Shown here in pieces: positions 35,301-44,070 of a DNA stretch of 64,000 nt. The notes under the pieces are model-generated. The model did no database searches. It had not been told where the DNA came from and was given only the letters and a program-made list of their open reading frames with translations. A program made the translations under genes and the position numbers. The stretch is from Channa striata (Eukaryota; Chordata; Actinopteri; Anabantiformes; Channidae). The stretch is taken from NCBI GenBank assembly GCA_033026295.1, contig CM065184.1:6017501-6081500 (forward strand), in the 5' to 3' direction. The first letter of the stretch is position 1. Each line of letters opens with the position of its first letter.

Positions 35301-36753
35301 AAGTATGCATTTATTCCATAAAATGTACTTTATTCCATAAACAGATGTTTCAGCATTAGCATGTTTTCTTCAAAGCGTAAAGCTCAAAAATAAAGTCACA
35401 TCATACATGAAACGTTAACGTAAAAAAAAAAAAGTATTTAGTAAACAGTCTAACTAGCTATTGGTAATCTCTGGAACTTAAATTATTATTTCGTATCACT
35501 ATGTCTCCATGTACAGTGGGAAAATTCCACTACTCTTGGCTTTTAAAGACATTGCTGTCCAATATTAAACTGATATCTGACACTACCCAGTGGTGTAACA
35601 TCACCTCCTGCAGGCTGGAATGTTTTCTAATTCTCTTGACCACAGCAGATATTAGACATGTATCCCTGCTTCATACAGACGTTTTTAGCTTCCCTAGTAT
35701 TACCATCTCCTACCTCCTAACAGTTTGGGTCTTCTACTGCAAACCCATTAGCTGACTCTGTTTAATTTAGCTTTATTTTAGTGCACTGATTTCTACTAGC
35801 AGACTTAAAAGCATCACAGTCTTTTGCACAAATAAGGTGGAACAGGCAGCCCTGTATGGCCAACAACTAAATCACAAGGACAAGCAGCTCCTTGTGAACA
35901 GGTGCACTAATAGGTTTGATTAGAACAAAATATCTACGTTAGTAAGTTAAAAATCTGACATGAAACACCTGTACAAACTTTAAATAGTAAGAGCAATTTA
36001 GCACAATATTTACGACAATTGTTATATTTATGATTTTTGTGTTAGTGAAATCCTATGTGGAGACATGGATTGGTTTAATACTTTATATTTTGACTTGTGC
36101 ATATTAGTTAACCCTACTTTCTGTCTTTTATGCTACTTTTAAATAATTGGAGATACTTTTCTTAGATTCTACTAAAGATTCCTTTCATCCCTATTTTCCC
36201 TAACAATTGACTCGTCACTAGGTCTCTTTGTTAGGATATACAATGTCTTCTACTGTAAAACTGATCAGACAGTAGTTATCTATGTTTCTGTGTTTCTATG
36301 CTTGGTGGCTGAATAAAAATATGCCCAAACTGCTGGGACGTCTTGTGTATTTATTTGAGCATCCCTTCCTGTGATTTGGAGCATGTGAGCTACACCATCG
36401 CAAACTTACTCGCTGGCAGGCTCGCTTGCACACATGCTTGTACTCCTTGGCCTTCGATTCAGAATGGTATCCTGCTCCTAAAAGTAAATAATAGGAAAGT
36501 AAAGATGGTTTACAGCACCAGTTCCACCGGCACTAAGAAATACTATAAAATGCATTTAACTATGAATAGGTGTTGCTTATTATTTCTTACCTGCATGCAC
36601 TAAAACAAATCCACCAACACCATTTGGCTTTTGATTCTTGCTTAATTCCTCTTTTTTGGACCATGAGTTGGTCAGCAGAGAGGAGTGTTGCTTCTCTTCA
36701 GCAGAATTTGTTAGATTTTCCATAACCCCTGCATAACTTGACAAGCCTATCAT
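17242..36753 (-). CDS. tasp1: taspase 1 (threonine aspartase), complete (13 coding exons)
   Basis: Taspase 1 is an N-terminal-threonine endopeptidase related to type 2 asparaginases; it cuts after aspartate in MLL/KMT2A, TFIIA and other nuclear factors. The thirteen exons listed separately join in phase to 423 residues, against about 420 in human. They cover the N-terminal GGFVLVHAGAG strand, the TNAGMGSNLNL segment, a lysine-rich loop with KRNKRK (203-208) and KKTR (223-226) like the bipartite nuclear signal, and the beta-subunit start LD|TVGAVVVD. Self-cleavage would fall between D237 and T238, making T238 the nucleophile (human T234); S256 matches human S252. The C-terminus carries the conserved SRLPPG and AIEGGVCRL stretches. 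In-frame stops (TGA TAG) two codons upstream of the ATG fix the start. No break or missing key residue was seen. Confidence 0.96.
17335..22218 (-). other. tasp1 intron 12
   Basis: 4.9 kb. A higher-GC, nonrepetitive block at about 20290-20880 and overlapping open frames on both strands at 19870-20180 are unexplained, and no protein family was recognised in them. The rest is AT-rich intron. Confidence 0.5.
22219..22292 (-). CDS. tasp1: tasp1 coding exon 12
   Basis: 74 bases encoding VEFLWSHTTESMCVGYMSAQ and DSKAK, phase 1 to 0, donor GTGAGC. Very close to the human segment. Confidence 0.95.
23172..23279 (-). CDS. tasp1: tasp1 coding exon 11
   Basis: Encodes SPFLASEDRVLGGVIVLR, then the cysteine-rich CCRC segment. 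Phase 1 to 1, donor GTAAGA. An internal GTATAC donor 11 bases earlier is not needed to explain the protein. Confidence 0.93.
24825..24935 (-). CDS. tasp1: tasp1 coding exon 10
   Basis: Encodes CGEHLIRTMLAQECSAAMQ and the EDAHQALLEAMQNKFI helix region. Phase 1 to 1, donor GTGAGT. Confidence 0.95.
26665..26677. repeat. poly(G) tract
   Basis: Thirteen consecutive G bases in tasp1 intron 9; prone to sequencing error and slippage. Confidence 0.9.
29372..29450 (-). CDS. tasp1: tasp1 coding exon 9
   Basis: Encodes AAHYGCGCWAEN and NPYSTAVSTS, ending in phase 1 at donor GTATAC. The codons for VS (GTG AGT) form a stronger donor-like GTGAGT at plus-strand 29379-29384; its use would remove 13 bases and shift the frame. 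Confidence 0.94.
30586..30699 (-). CDS. tasp1: tasp1 coding exon 8 (catalytic threonine)
   Basis: 38 codons, phase 0 to 0. The catalytic threonine codon is 30681-30679, directly after LD, followed by VGAVVVD and AAAVSSGGLAMKHPGR. The donor GTAGTC is the weakest of the gene. Confidence 0.96.
32617..32723 (-). CDS. tasp1: tasp1 coding exon 7 (basic loop)
   Basis: Encodes the flexible loop before the cleavage site, with KRNKRK and then KKTR; in human the second cluster is KKRR. Acceptor CAAG, donor GTGAGT, ending in phase 0. This loop carries the nuclear/nucleolar import signal in mammalian taspase 1. Confidence 0.92.
32811..32890 (-). CDS. tasp1: tasp1 coding exon 6
   Basis: Completes the split cysteine codon and encodes FLVGRGAHEWAISHGIPPCP. 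It ends in phase 1 at donor GTAAGT, with an 87-base intron to exon 7. Confidence 0.94.
32966..33050 (-). CDS. tasp1: tasp1 coding exon 5
   Basis: Encodes IKNPVLVANRLLSEAQKGK and SAGRIPP, ending inside the following cysteine codon (phase 2). The donor is GTGATT. Intron 5, to exon 6, is only 75 bases. Confidence 0.95.
33672..33792 (-). CDS. tasp1: tasp1 coding exon 4
   Basis: Encodes DSPFTNAGMGSNLNLSGEIE and the ECDASIMDGKSL region, the conserved first half of the asparaginase-like fold. Phase 0 to 1, donor GTGAGT. Confidence 0.96.
34263..34331 (-). CDS. tasp1: tasp1 coding exon 3
   Basis: 23 codons, phase 0 to 0, encoding AVDRLRAGALAVEAVAAALV and the following ELE. The donor GTGTGT is weaker than its neighbours. 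Confidence 0.94.
36410..36477 (-). CDS. tasp1: tasp1 coding exon 2
   Basis: 68 bases, phase 1 to 0, encoding AGYHSESKAKEYKHVCKRAC and two further residues. The donor is GTAAGT and the preceding intron is only 113 bases. Confidence 0.95.
36591..36753 (-). CDS. tasp1: tasp1 coding exon 1
   Basis: Start codon at 36753-36751 and donor GTAAGA; the exon ends in phase 1 after GGFVLVHAG. The first 45 or so residues are poorly conserved, as is usual for this family. In-frame TGA and TAG lie just upstream, so translation cannot begin earlier in this exon. Confidence 0.92.
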
Positions 36754-36795
36754 GGCCTATCAAATAATGGCAAGAGTTTCATTTCCATTGCACAT
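36754..36795 (-). other. tasp1: tasp1 5' UTR part of coding exon 1
   Basis: On the minus strand a T-rich tract and acceptor CACAG lie just upstream of 36795, so the first coding exon starts there and at least one noncoding exon must lie further upstream. An ATG at the very start of this exon opens an in-frame uORF that stops at TGA before the real start. Confidence 0.6.
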
Positions 36796-37349
36796 CTGTG
36801 ACAAAAAAAACAAAAGCATACATTAGCATTCAGGAAAAATATGGAGCAAGATTATTTAACCCTTTCAATGGGCAACATGTGAAGCAGCCTGGTGGTTCTC
36901 AGCTATGTTGACTGCAGCTTGTTATGTGGACCCATAGACCAGCACCAACTGCTGATTGTAATGACAAACATGTCATTTTATACACGGAATAATCTGCACT
37001 GGATCACATTTATAAGACATAGCTCAGTATTAATAGTTAAAATATGTAATCATTCCTTATGTCGTAGCGACGTAGCCAACGCCATCTATAACAGTCCTGA
37101 TCCAAAAGACTTTCACTCCTTACATAAAGATGTCACGCATCTTGAGATTTGCAACTTTGCAAACACTAATGCTGCTGATGCTACTGATGTCAATGTGTCG
37201 CCACATATGTCAGGTAAGATTTCCGGTTTGTTTAATAGAAAACGAAAGCAGTTTAAAAATACACCAGTTATTTCCAGTGAAGTAGCAGCCTTGTGTTTTC
37301 GTTAGCTTGTTAGCTAACATCTCGCTAACCCACCAACAAAACAATGTCA

Positions 37350-37640
37350 ACTTACAACTGTCACCCGTCTCCTGTAAAGGACAGATGTCCCCGCCAAACG
37401 CGGCGTTTCTTGGCATGTGTTTCATGCACACGAACGGCCGCGGGACTCACACATCGACGTGTGACAAACTTTGCTGTGACACACTTTCACTCCTGCGTGC
37501 ACAGCTAGTTAGCTAGAGCAGGCACAAGCACTTCCTGGTTCAGATACACGTTGCTAAGGAAGTGCGCTCAGCGCGAAGAGTGGAGCCGCGCCTCGCCTGC
37601 GCGGAGGGCGGCGGGGCGCAGAGCATGGAGGGGGAACCCG
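37350..37640 (-). promoter_or_regulatory. tasp1: tasp1 promoter and 5' noncoding exon (CpG-rich)
   Basis: CpG-rich sequence peaks at about 37560-37625. An ETS-like pair in opposite orientation (ACTTCCTGG near 37529, AAGGAAGTGCG near 37557) lies just on the gene side. No TATA is present. Donor-like GTGAGT (plus 37445-37450) and GTAAGT (near 37349) on the minus strand could each end the noncoding exon; transcript data must decide. Confidence 0.5.
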
Positions 37641-38799
37641 AAACATTCATGCTAATGAATGGATTCATATAGAATCAGCTCTTTCAAAAGTGTTCAGCAG
37701 GGTGTGATCAGCATAATGGTTTAACATCCGTAGACCTCACGTTTCCTGTCTGAAATTTGCATTGAAGCACATTAATTATGCTGTAGCTTGTAGGCTAAAC
37801 ATCAGCTGACAAGTCTTCATTGCTGCACCAGGTGCCTCTTAAACTAAAGAAACTCATTTTGTTTTATCAGATTGTCATCAGATGGCAGATTTTGAGGCTT
37901 TGTAAAATAAGCCACAAAATAAGCCATTCATTGTTTCATGAAACATGGAATAATGAACAACTCATTTAGATTGTCTTGTCCATAAAGACAGGTTTTAATA
38001 GGCTTGAAGCTGAATTTATCCAGCCTTTGACTGATAAAATCGCCACCTACCACATGTTATTTTGACATAACAAACTGTAATGCAAATTCTCATTAATTCA
38101 ATCAAAATATCTCCATAGACAGAAAATAAGAAATCCAAAATCTAAACCACAAAGCTCTTAGATCGAGTGACAGTCCTACTGCCCCGATGTCTCGCAATAG
38201 GTGCAGACAGCTGGTGCACATGGCTCGAACAACCTCATGGATTAACTGTGAGTCGAATGTCAGGTTAAACAACTGAGAACAGTTAATCAGAGGCCATCTT
38301 TAGCTCAAGAGATAATTTTAGAACACATTTAGGTTCCACAGCTGCAAATTACTTCCCACTATAATTTTAGTTTTTTTCTGCAATAGTGGGAAGGCAGGGA
38401 AGAGAATAGGATGTTTTTCCTATCATAACAATATTCTGAAAATGTTGTTCAGAGCATGTAAGGCAGATGATAATGAAGTCATATTAACATTCACTTTGCC
38501 TAATTATGAAGAATGACTCAACATTGGGTAAAATCTATACACAGCCATTGTAAATACAATTAACCATTTAACTTAAAAAGAGTTTGCAAACCCCTTGCTG
38601 CCATGCTGTTAATACTCTCCAGCCAACTTTCTCCACTCTACAAATGACACGATCTCAGCTACAAAGAAGTTTTCAGTACTGTTGAATATACTTAAGGGAT
38701 GTTGTTTCTCCATGAAATACTAATGACATATATATCATGTAGTTCTATTTTACATACTTTACATTTGTAAATTGATTTTGACTTTATTCAATTTAGATT

Positions 38800-38949
38800 T
38801 TTTGCACATTGCATTTCACGTTGCATCGCATTAGTAAGTGCATAATTGTTGTTTTTTATTACTTTTATTGCCTTGTATACCTGTGAGCATTCTAACATGT
38901 AAATTTCCCTGATATGGCATCAATAAAGATTACCTTACCTTACCTTACA
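38800..38949 (+). mobile_element. LINE/SINE-type 3' tail (truncated retroposon)
   Basis: The end reads GTAAATTTCCCT, a short spacer, ATCAATAAAG, then three CTTAC-type tandem units. This layout, with TTTCCC, ATAAAG and a short tandem tail, is typical of L2-like LINEs and their SINE partners in fish. The 5' limit is uncertain and no reverse transcriptase frame is present. Confidence 0.5.
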
Positions 38950-41900
38950 TAAACATACTGTCTGAATCAACTAAAGTGGCCTTTCACTGACTTGCTGCCA
39001 CACCTTTATGTTATTAATCTGAGAAATTGTAATAAAAAGGTTCTATTGGTCTATACTGCAACACATTTACTTACATGTCAATGCACGTGAAGTCAAATGA
39101 ATGGACCAAAATATTCAAGCTATTCAGGCATAATATGCAGCACAATATTTGTTTGTTTTGAACCAAGTCAACAATCAACAAGCAATCTTGACCAATTAAT
39201 GGAGAGAGGGCTGGGCCAGGGTGCTTAAGGGGGGCCAGCTGGTCTTTAGAGGGTGGCATGCATGCCATCAGATCTCTGTGGAAATGTATTTTGCTGTTGT
39301 TAACAGTGTTCGGAAGGAAACTGCCAGTCCAGTTCTAATAGAGGTATTATCTTTTATGATAACAGACAGACTGCAGATGTGATTCATGTCCTTAGGTAGC
39401 TCTCTCTCTCTCTTTTTTGGTACTACATAACCTAATATTTAGTTTTTCCACTGAGGAAAAGTTTCAGCTGTAATCACTGGTTGTTAAGGCCCAGTTATTG
39501 TGTTTTGTTTCATTTCGATGTTTTGCTGTCGTTAAGAGGTCACAGTCTAAAGACTTCTGTAGTGTAGAGAGCGATTAATGTGATTTTTTGATAATATATT
39601 TTGAGGGAATTTTTATCAGTCTTTAAATGTTCTGGCATTTGGAAGACAAAGCCTAGGCTTATTTGGATAAATACTACTGTACTGTGAGTAACTCCAGTTT
39701 TTCAATTTTTGAATTTGTCTGTCAAAGAGCAATACAATATACTAAACAGAACCCAAGCCTGCTCCTTTTACTTTTATTCGGTTTAATAAAATAAATAATG
39801 ATCATATTGTTGGGCTTAAATCAAAGAAAATGTAGTACAAATAACCAACAGAAGCAGAATTTTCTGCAAAGAAGAGAGTTGCACTAAAGCCATGATATTT
39901 TGGATCACTAATGTTCATATGCTTTGAAGCATACTCAAACATACGCTGAGCACACTAAACTGATTCAACTTGAGTTCAGCCAGCGATCAGGAAGGAATTC
40001 CTGCTGCTTCGAGCAGGCAGAAAGCAGGCACTCACTGGTGTGGAGAGACATGCTGGATGGGGGCTTTATTAAATAGAGTAAAATAAACAGAGGGAGCCGT
40101 TGCAACACATTTTGCCAAAGCTACAACCCACAGGAATTCTGCAGGAAAAAAATACCCACAGTGTGATGCTTTTTTAATCCAACCCCAAACCCTTTCTGAG
40201 GATGTAGACTCAACAAAGTAACGCTCAGTAAACCATGATATCACATCAGTACATCACAGTGCATTTCATGACAAATTGCCCCTACACTTGAATTTCAGAC
40301 TTTATTTGACTGTGAACTATAATCAAAAATATGTGCCTCAAATAAAATCATCATAACTAAAATTGTTGCCAAAGTCAGAAATAAATAACATAGTCACTAT
40401 TTCTGTCTATTTCTATTTTTCAACAGAATAAGAAGAAAAACAATACATTTGTGCCCAAATGTTTGAAATAATGAAAAACAGAAAAGGTCTTGAGCTGGAA
40501 CACAGGTGCATACTGCAGAACAATATGACTGAAGCTTATTAAGACTCATGAAGTTGCAATTTTTGCACACAGCAGGTTATAAATAATTTCATATTTTTAA
40601 ATCTGAAAGCGTATCAGTATATTGGAGACAGGTGTGCATCACAAGTCCATACAAAAATAAACTGTAGTCTCTAGGGAGTGACTTCATTTTTTGGCTCTGT
40701 CTCATCGGAATAGTAAGTCACTGCTCACATCTGTGAGACAGATGAACAGAATTTATGACAGGACACAACAAATATATGGGCAGACAAATGTTTGATTGAA
40801 AGGTTGAAAAGAACCCACACAAACCATCGTTCTATATAGTATTTTCATGTTCTGGATAAGCATTGCATCAAAGACATCACTAAGTGATAACAGTGGAGTT
40901 TCATTGACTGGATCACTGCAACACTATTCTTCTCATATTAGATGTAATTTACAAAGTCTCTTAAAATGTGATATGTTTACGTTTATGTCATAGTAATTTT
41001 GCACAAGAATTGTTTGCTATCAGAGAACTCACTTTTACAAACACAACAGGTTTTAACATTTGTTCTGTGAATGCAAATCTTATCTGAGGTTCACAAAAAA
41101 AGGAGTTTATTTTAAACCTTTTCACGAGCAAGAGAAGAGAACTTATCAAATTACATTGGTAGATAGGTTAAGGGCAACTGCACATATAGTACTGTATATT
41201 ATATTTAATCTGTGATCTTGATCTATGAAACCGCCAGTTTTTGTACTGAACAAATTATGTTTTTGATCCCAGACATGACTGAGAACAGGTCAGATGATAT
41301 AATCATTTCAAAGAAATTTACTAATGCGAATAGTCAGCAAAAACCCATCAAAGGATTTACAGATATTGACAAAAGAAGATATTTGTAAACAGTTGCCCTA
41401 ATTATAGTTCCTGTAGCCTCTGGGTGCACTTTAGGTAATCATTTCACACATTTCTCTACAAATGATTACATTGCTTGAAGCAATTACATTGCTACAATTA
41501 TAAGATATGAAAAAACACTTGTGTCAAGCCAAAAACAGGTCAGGCGATGCAGTGTTCTTGTTAGTGACTTGTAGGTACAGCTACTGACTTCATCTCTTCG
41601 TGCTGTAACCATGACAATAACATTTGCCTACGCAGTCTTATACAAATAGATCGTCCTCTGATTGGAGTATACATTTTGCCCTGCAGAATCAACTATTTAC
41701 TAGCCTGCCAAGTTCTATTCTTTTTTGTGATATTTATCAGAAACAATGAAGTCTGTATTAAACAGGGGTTTTACAACAATAAATTACACACAGCAACCAG
41801 CTGTACATCCAGTAACATGGGATAGACTCCTTATAAGTTGACTTGTAATTAGTGACCATGATTGAAGAAAGAGCCCCCCTCCACCCACACAGGTGTTGTC

Positions 41901-42051
41901 ACCTGTGGCCTGGCTGATTAGACTTGGTAATCGAGCTTGGGACCTGGTAGTTAGGGCGCTAACATGGCGCTTGAAATGTTACAAAACAGTCTATTCCTGG
42001 TGCAGTCAGACTTAACTGAATATGAAAGTGATATCATTAAAGCCTAAAATT

Positions 42052-42079
42052 CTTATATTGTCTAATCAGACAATATAAG
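42052..42079. repeat. perfect 12-bp inverted repeat with 4-base loop
   Basis: CTTATATTGTCT, loop AATC, then AGACAATATAAG: a flawless 28-base hairpin. No transposon context was recognised around it. Confidence 0.9.
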
Positions 42080-43720
42080 TAAAAGCACCTCTATGAGTGG
42101 CCTTTATGTGTGTAGGGGCTCTGAGTTCATTATAGTTGGGTGTATTTTAGTATTACACAATAGTGCAAAATGCAGAAAAATATATTTTTTTGCAAGTTTT
42201 TTTATAAGTAAACATAATGATAGATGCTAAATTGTATCACAAATTAACAGATCAGAGCTCAGTTTCTGACATTTTCAACTTTGCATCAACGCTCCAGCCA
42301 AGTGGAAGTTTGCCTTCTACATGCTTAGATAATATGTCTGCCGATCTTTAGTAGGTCATTTTTGAATCACAACCCTCTCCCCGGATTCTAAACACAATGC
42401 TATGTGTGTCCATTAGTTATGACTTTCCTCTGTTTCTAAACAGAATCACTTGTGCATATAATGTTACAAGATCAGCATCTAGTGGTTTGGTTTGAACAGT
42501 ACACAGAAAAAAACTGCAATGGCTCCTTCACTCAAATTACACCTTTGTTTACATGCATGACATGTTTAGGATAGAAGAGGCTCTTGCTTTAAAGAGTAGA
42601 TGGAGATATGTTAGTGTGGTTTTAAGAAGAGCAAGGACTGTACAACAGTTTATTATTCAATAAATCCATGTTAGACAGTTAATGTGGAATGTAATTAAGA
42701 CAAGAGCAATTTATTAATTTCTCTGCAAGATGTGACAGCTGATTATTTAGTGTTAATTTCCTAAAAAGGGCAGCACATCAATGAGTTAAAGATCTTTAAT
42801 TTGTGTTTAATATGAGAAATCTGCTGAAAATTGGTCTTAAAATTCCACCTATACTTTCAAATTGCTGTTAAAGTAGTTGAATGAAAAATGAAATAATGAT
42901 AAGATTTTTACTCAATAGTAATGGCTGAACTGATAACTTGCAAACTAAATGTATTCCTATAAAAGAAACCCCAGTTTTACTAATTTTGATCTGGGTCAGA
43001 GTACAGCTTGGATGAAAGCCTCTCAGATAATGTCAGTGGTTTTAGGAGCAGATGGGTCTGGACCAGAGCAGAGCTAACACAACAGATGACAGACGGTGAT
43101 CTCTGGAACCAGCCTCTCACATGGCAACCTGACTTACTGGTCTGATTTGGTCTATCCTTTGAGATACCATGAGCAGGAGAAGGCACACTTCTGTCTAAAA
43201 ACTGGCCTGTAGAAATACAGTAGACACTAGTGCCTAAAAATGTCAGAAATACTGTGGTCATAGCATAGCATAGGTCTTGGGTCATAGCACGGTTAGTTGC
43301 AAGAGGGATATCACATATTGTGCAATGAAACCCATAGCAGGTCAAATTCAAGGCCACATAATTTCTGAACTCAGTGCGTCATTATGTCAGGATATTTTAG
43401 ATATATTTTAACATGCAAAGTAATGATAGGCACAGAAATGACATTTAAGACATTTTAATCAAATTCATTATATGACCTCACAGTACAAATATAGGCGACT
43501 GCTACATGTTGCAACGCTGTATACACCTGCATCTTACACATTGTCTGCAATGGGACCAAGTTTAACTCAAAATGCAAAAAGGCAAAATAATAATAATGAC
43601 AATAACAATAATTCACACTACTTCTTCTATCACAGGTTTAGGCTACACAAAGTGGACTCTACTTTCATCTGTGTGGCCCGGTATTGTGAGTCTACCACAA
43701 TCTAGGAGGCTGGACCGCTG

Positions 43721-44033
43721 AAAGGAACCTACCATGCCTCCCCACTGCGTTGATCATGTCTGATTGACTTATGGGCTCGACCAATCGCACGCCCACTTCC
43801 TACTTTCCGGCACCCAATCATTTGGCTAGGATTCGTACACATAATTTACGGGCGCACTCACGGTAGGTTGAGCCCACTGAGGTCCATAGCAATTTGACAG
43901 CTTCACAGGTGAGACAACCGTCCAGAGGCTGTTTCACTTTACATTTCAGTTTTTTCCGGGAACACTATTCACTGTGAGCCTGGGGTTGCCACAGTCAAAA
44001 AACAACCAGCAGAAGTCTAATCATTCCGGCAGC
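43721..44033 (+). promoter_or_regulatory. macrod2: macrod2 promoter and 5' UTR
   Basis: TATA-less. CCAAT boxes lie at 43781-43785 and 43814-43818, with ETS-like ACTTCC and TTCCGG motifs between them. CpG content rises from here into intron 1. A donor-like CAG|GTGAGA at 43909 could serve an alternative noncoding first exon. The true transcription start is unknown. Confidence 0.5.
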
Positions 44034-44070
44034 ATGAGCAAAAAGAAAAAGGACTGGAAGACCGAGAAAG
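44034..44070 (+). CDS. macrod2: macrod2 coding exon 1
   Basis: Encodes MSKKKKDWKTEK and one base of the next codon, donor AAAG|GTAAGG. The lysine-rich start matches the family. Confidence 0.88.

Larger units (their letters stand above)
30700..36590 (-). other. tasp1 introns 1-7
   Basis: Seven introns of 75 bases to 2.1 kb, much smaller than the mammalian ones as I recall them. They are AT-rich, with no recognised exon or transposon in the larger ones. A short repeated ATTTG tail near 33490-33515 after AATAAAA might be an old retroposon end but is too weak to call. Confidence 0.5.
37641..43720. other. gap between divergent tasp1 and macrod2
   Basis: 6.1 kb of AT-rich DNA with no recognised coding exon. 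It holds a LINE/SINE-type 3' tail at about 38800-38949 and a perfect hairpin at 42052-42079. No exon of ESF1, NDUFAF5 or SEL1L2, which lie here in human, was seen. Confidence 0.5.

Noticed and set aside
36892..37305. 137-codon plus-strand open frame opposite the tasp1 5' end
   Set aside because: No family recognised and no promoter evidence of its own beyond the shared CpG island; the length is within chance expectation. Kept only as a reason to check antisense transcription.
43909..43948. Possible short intron in the macrod2 5' UTR (GTGAGA to CAG)
   Set aside because: At about 40 bases it is too short for a vertebrate intron. The donor could still belong to an alternative first exon.
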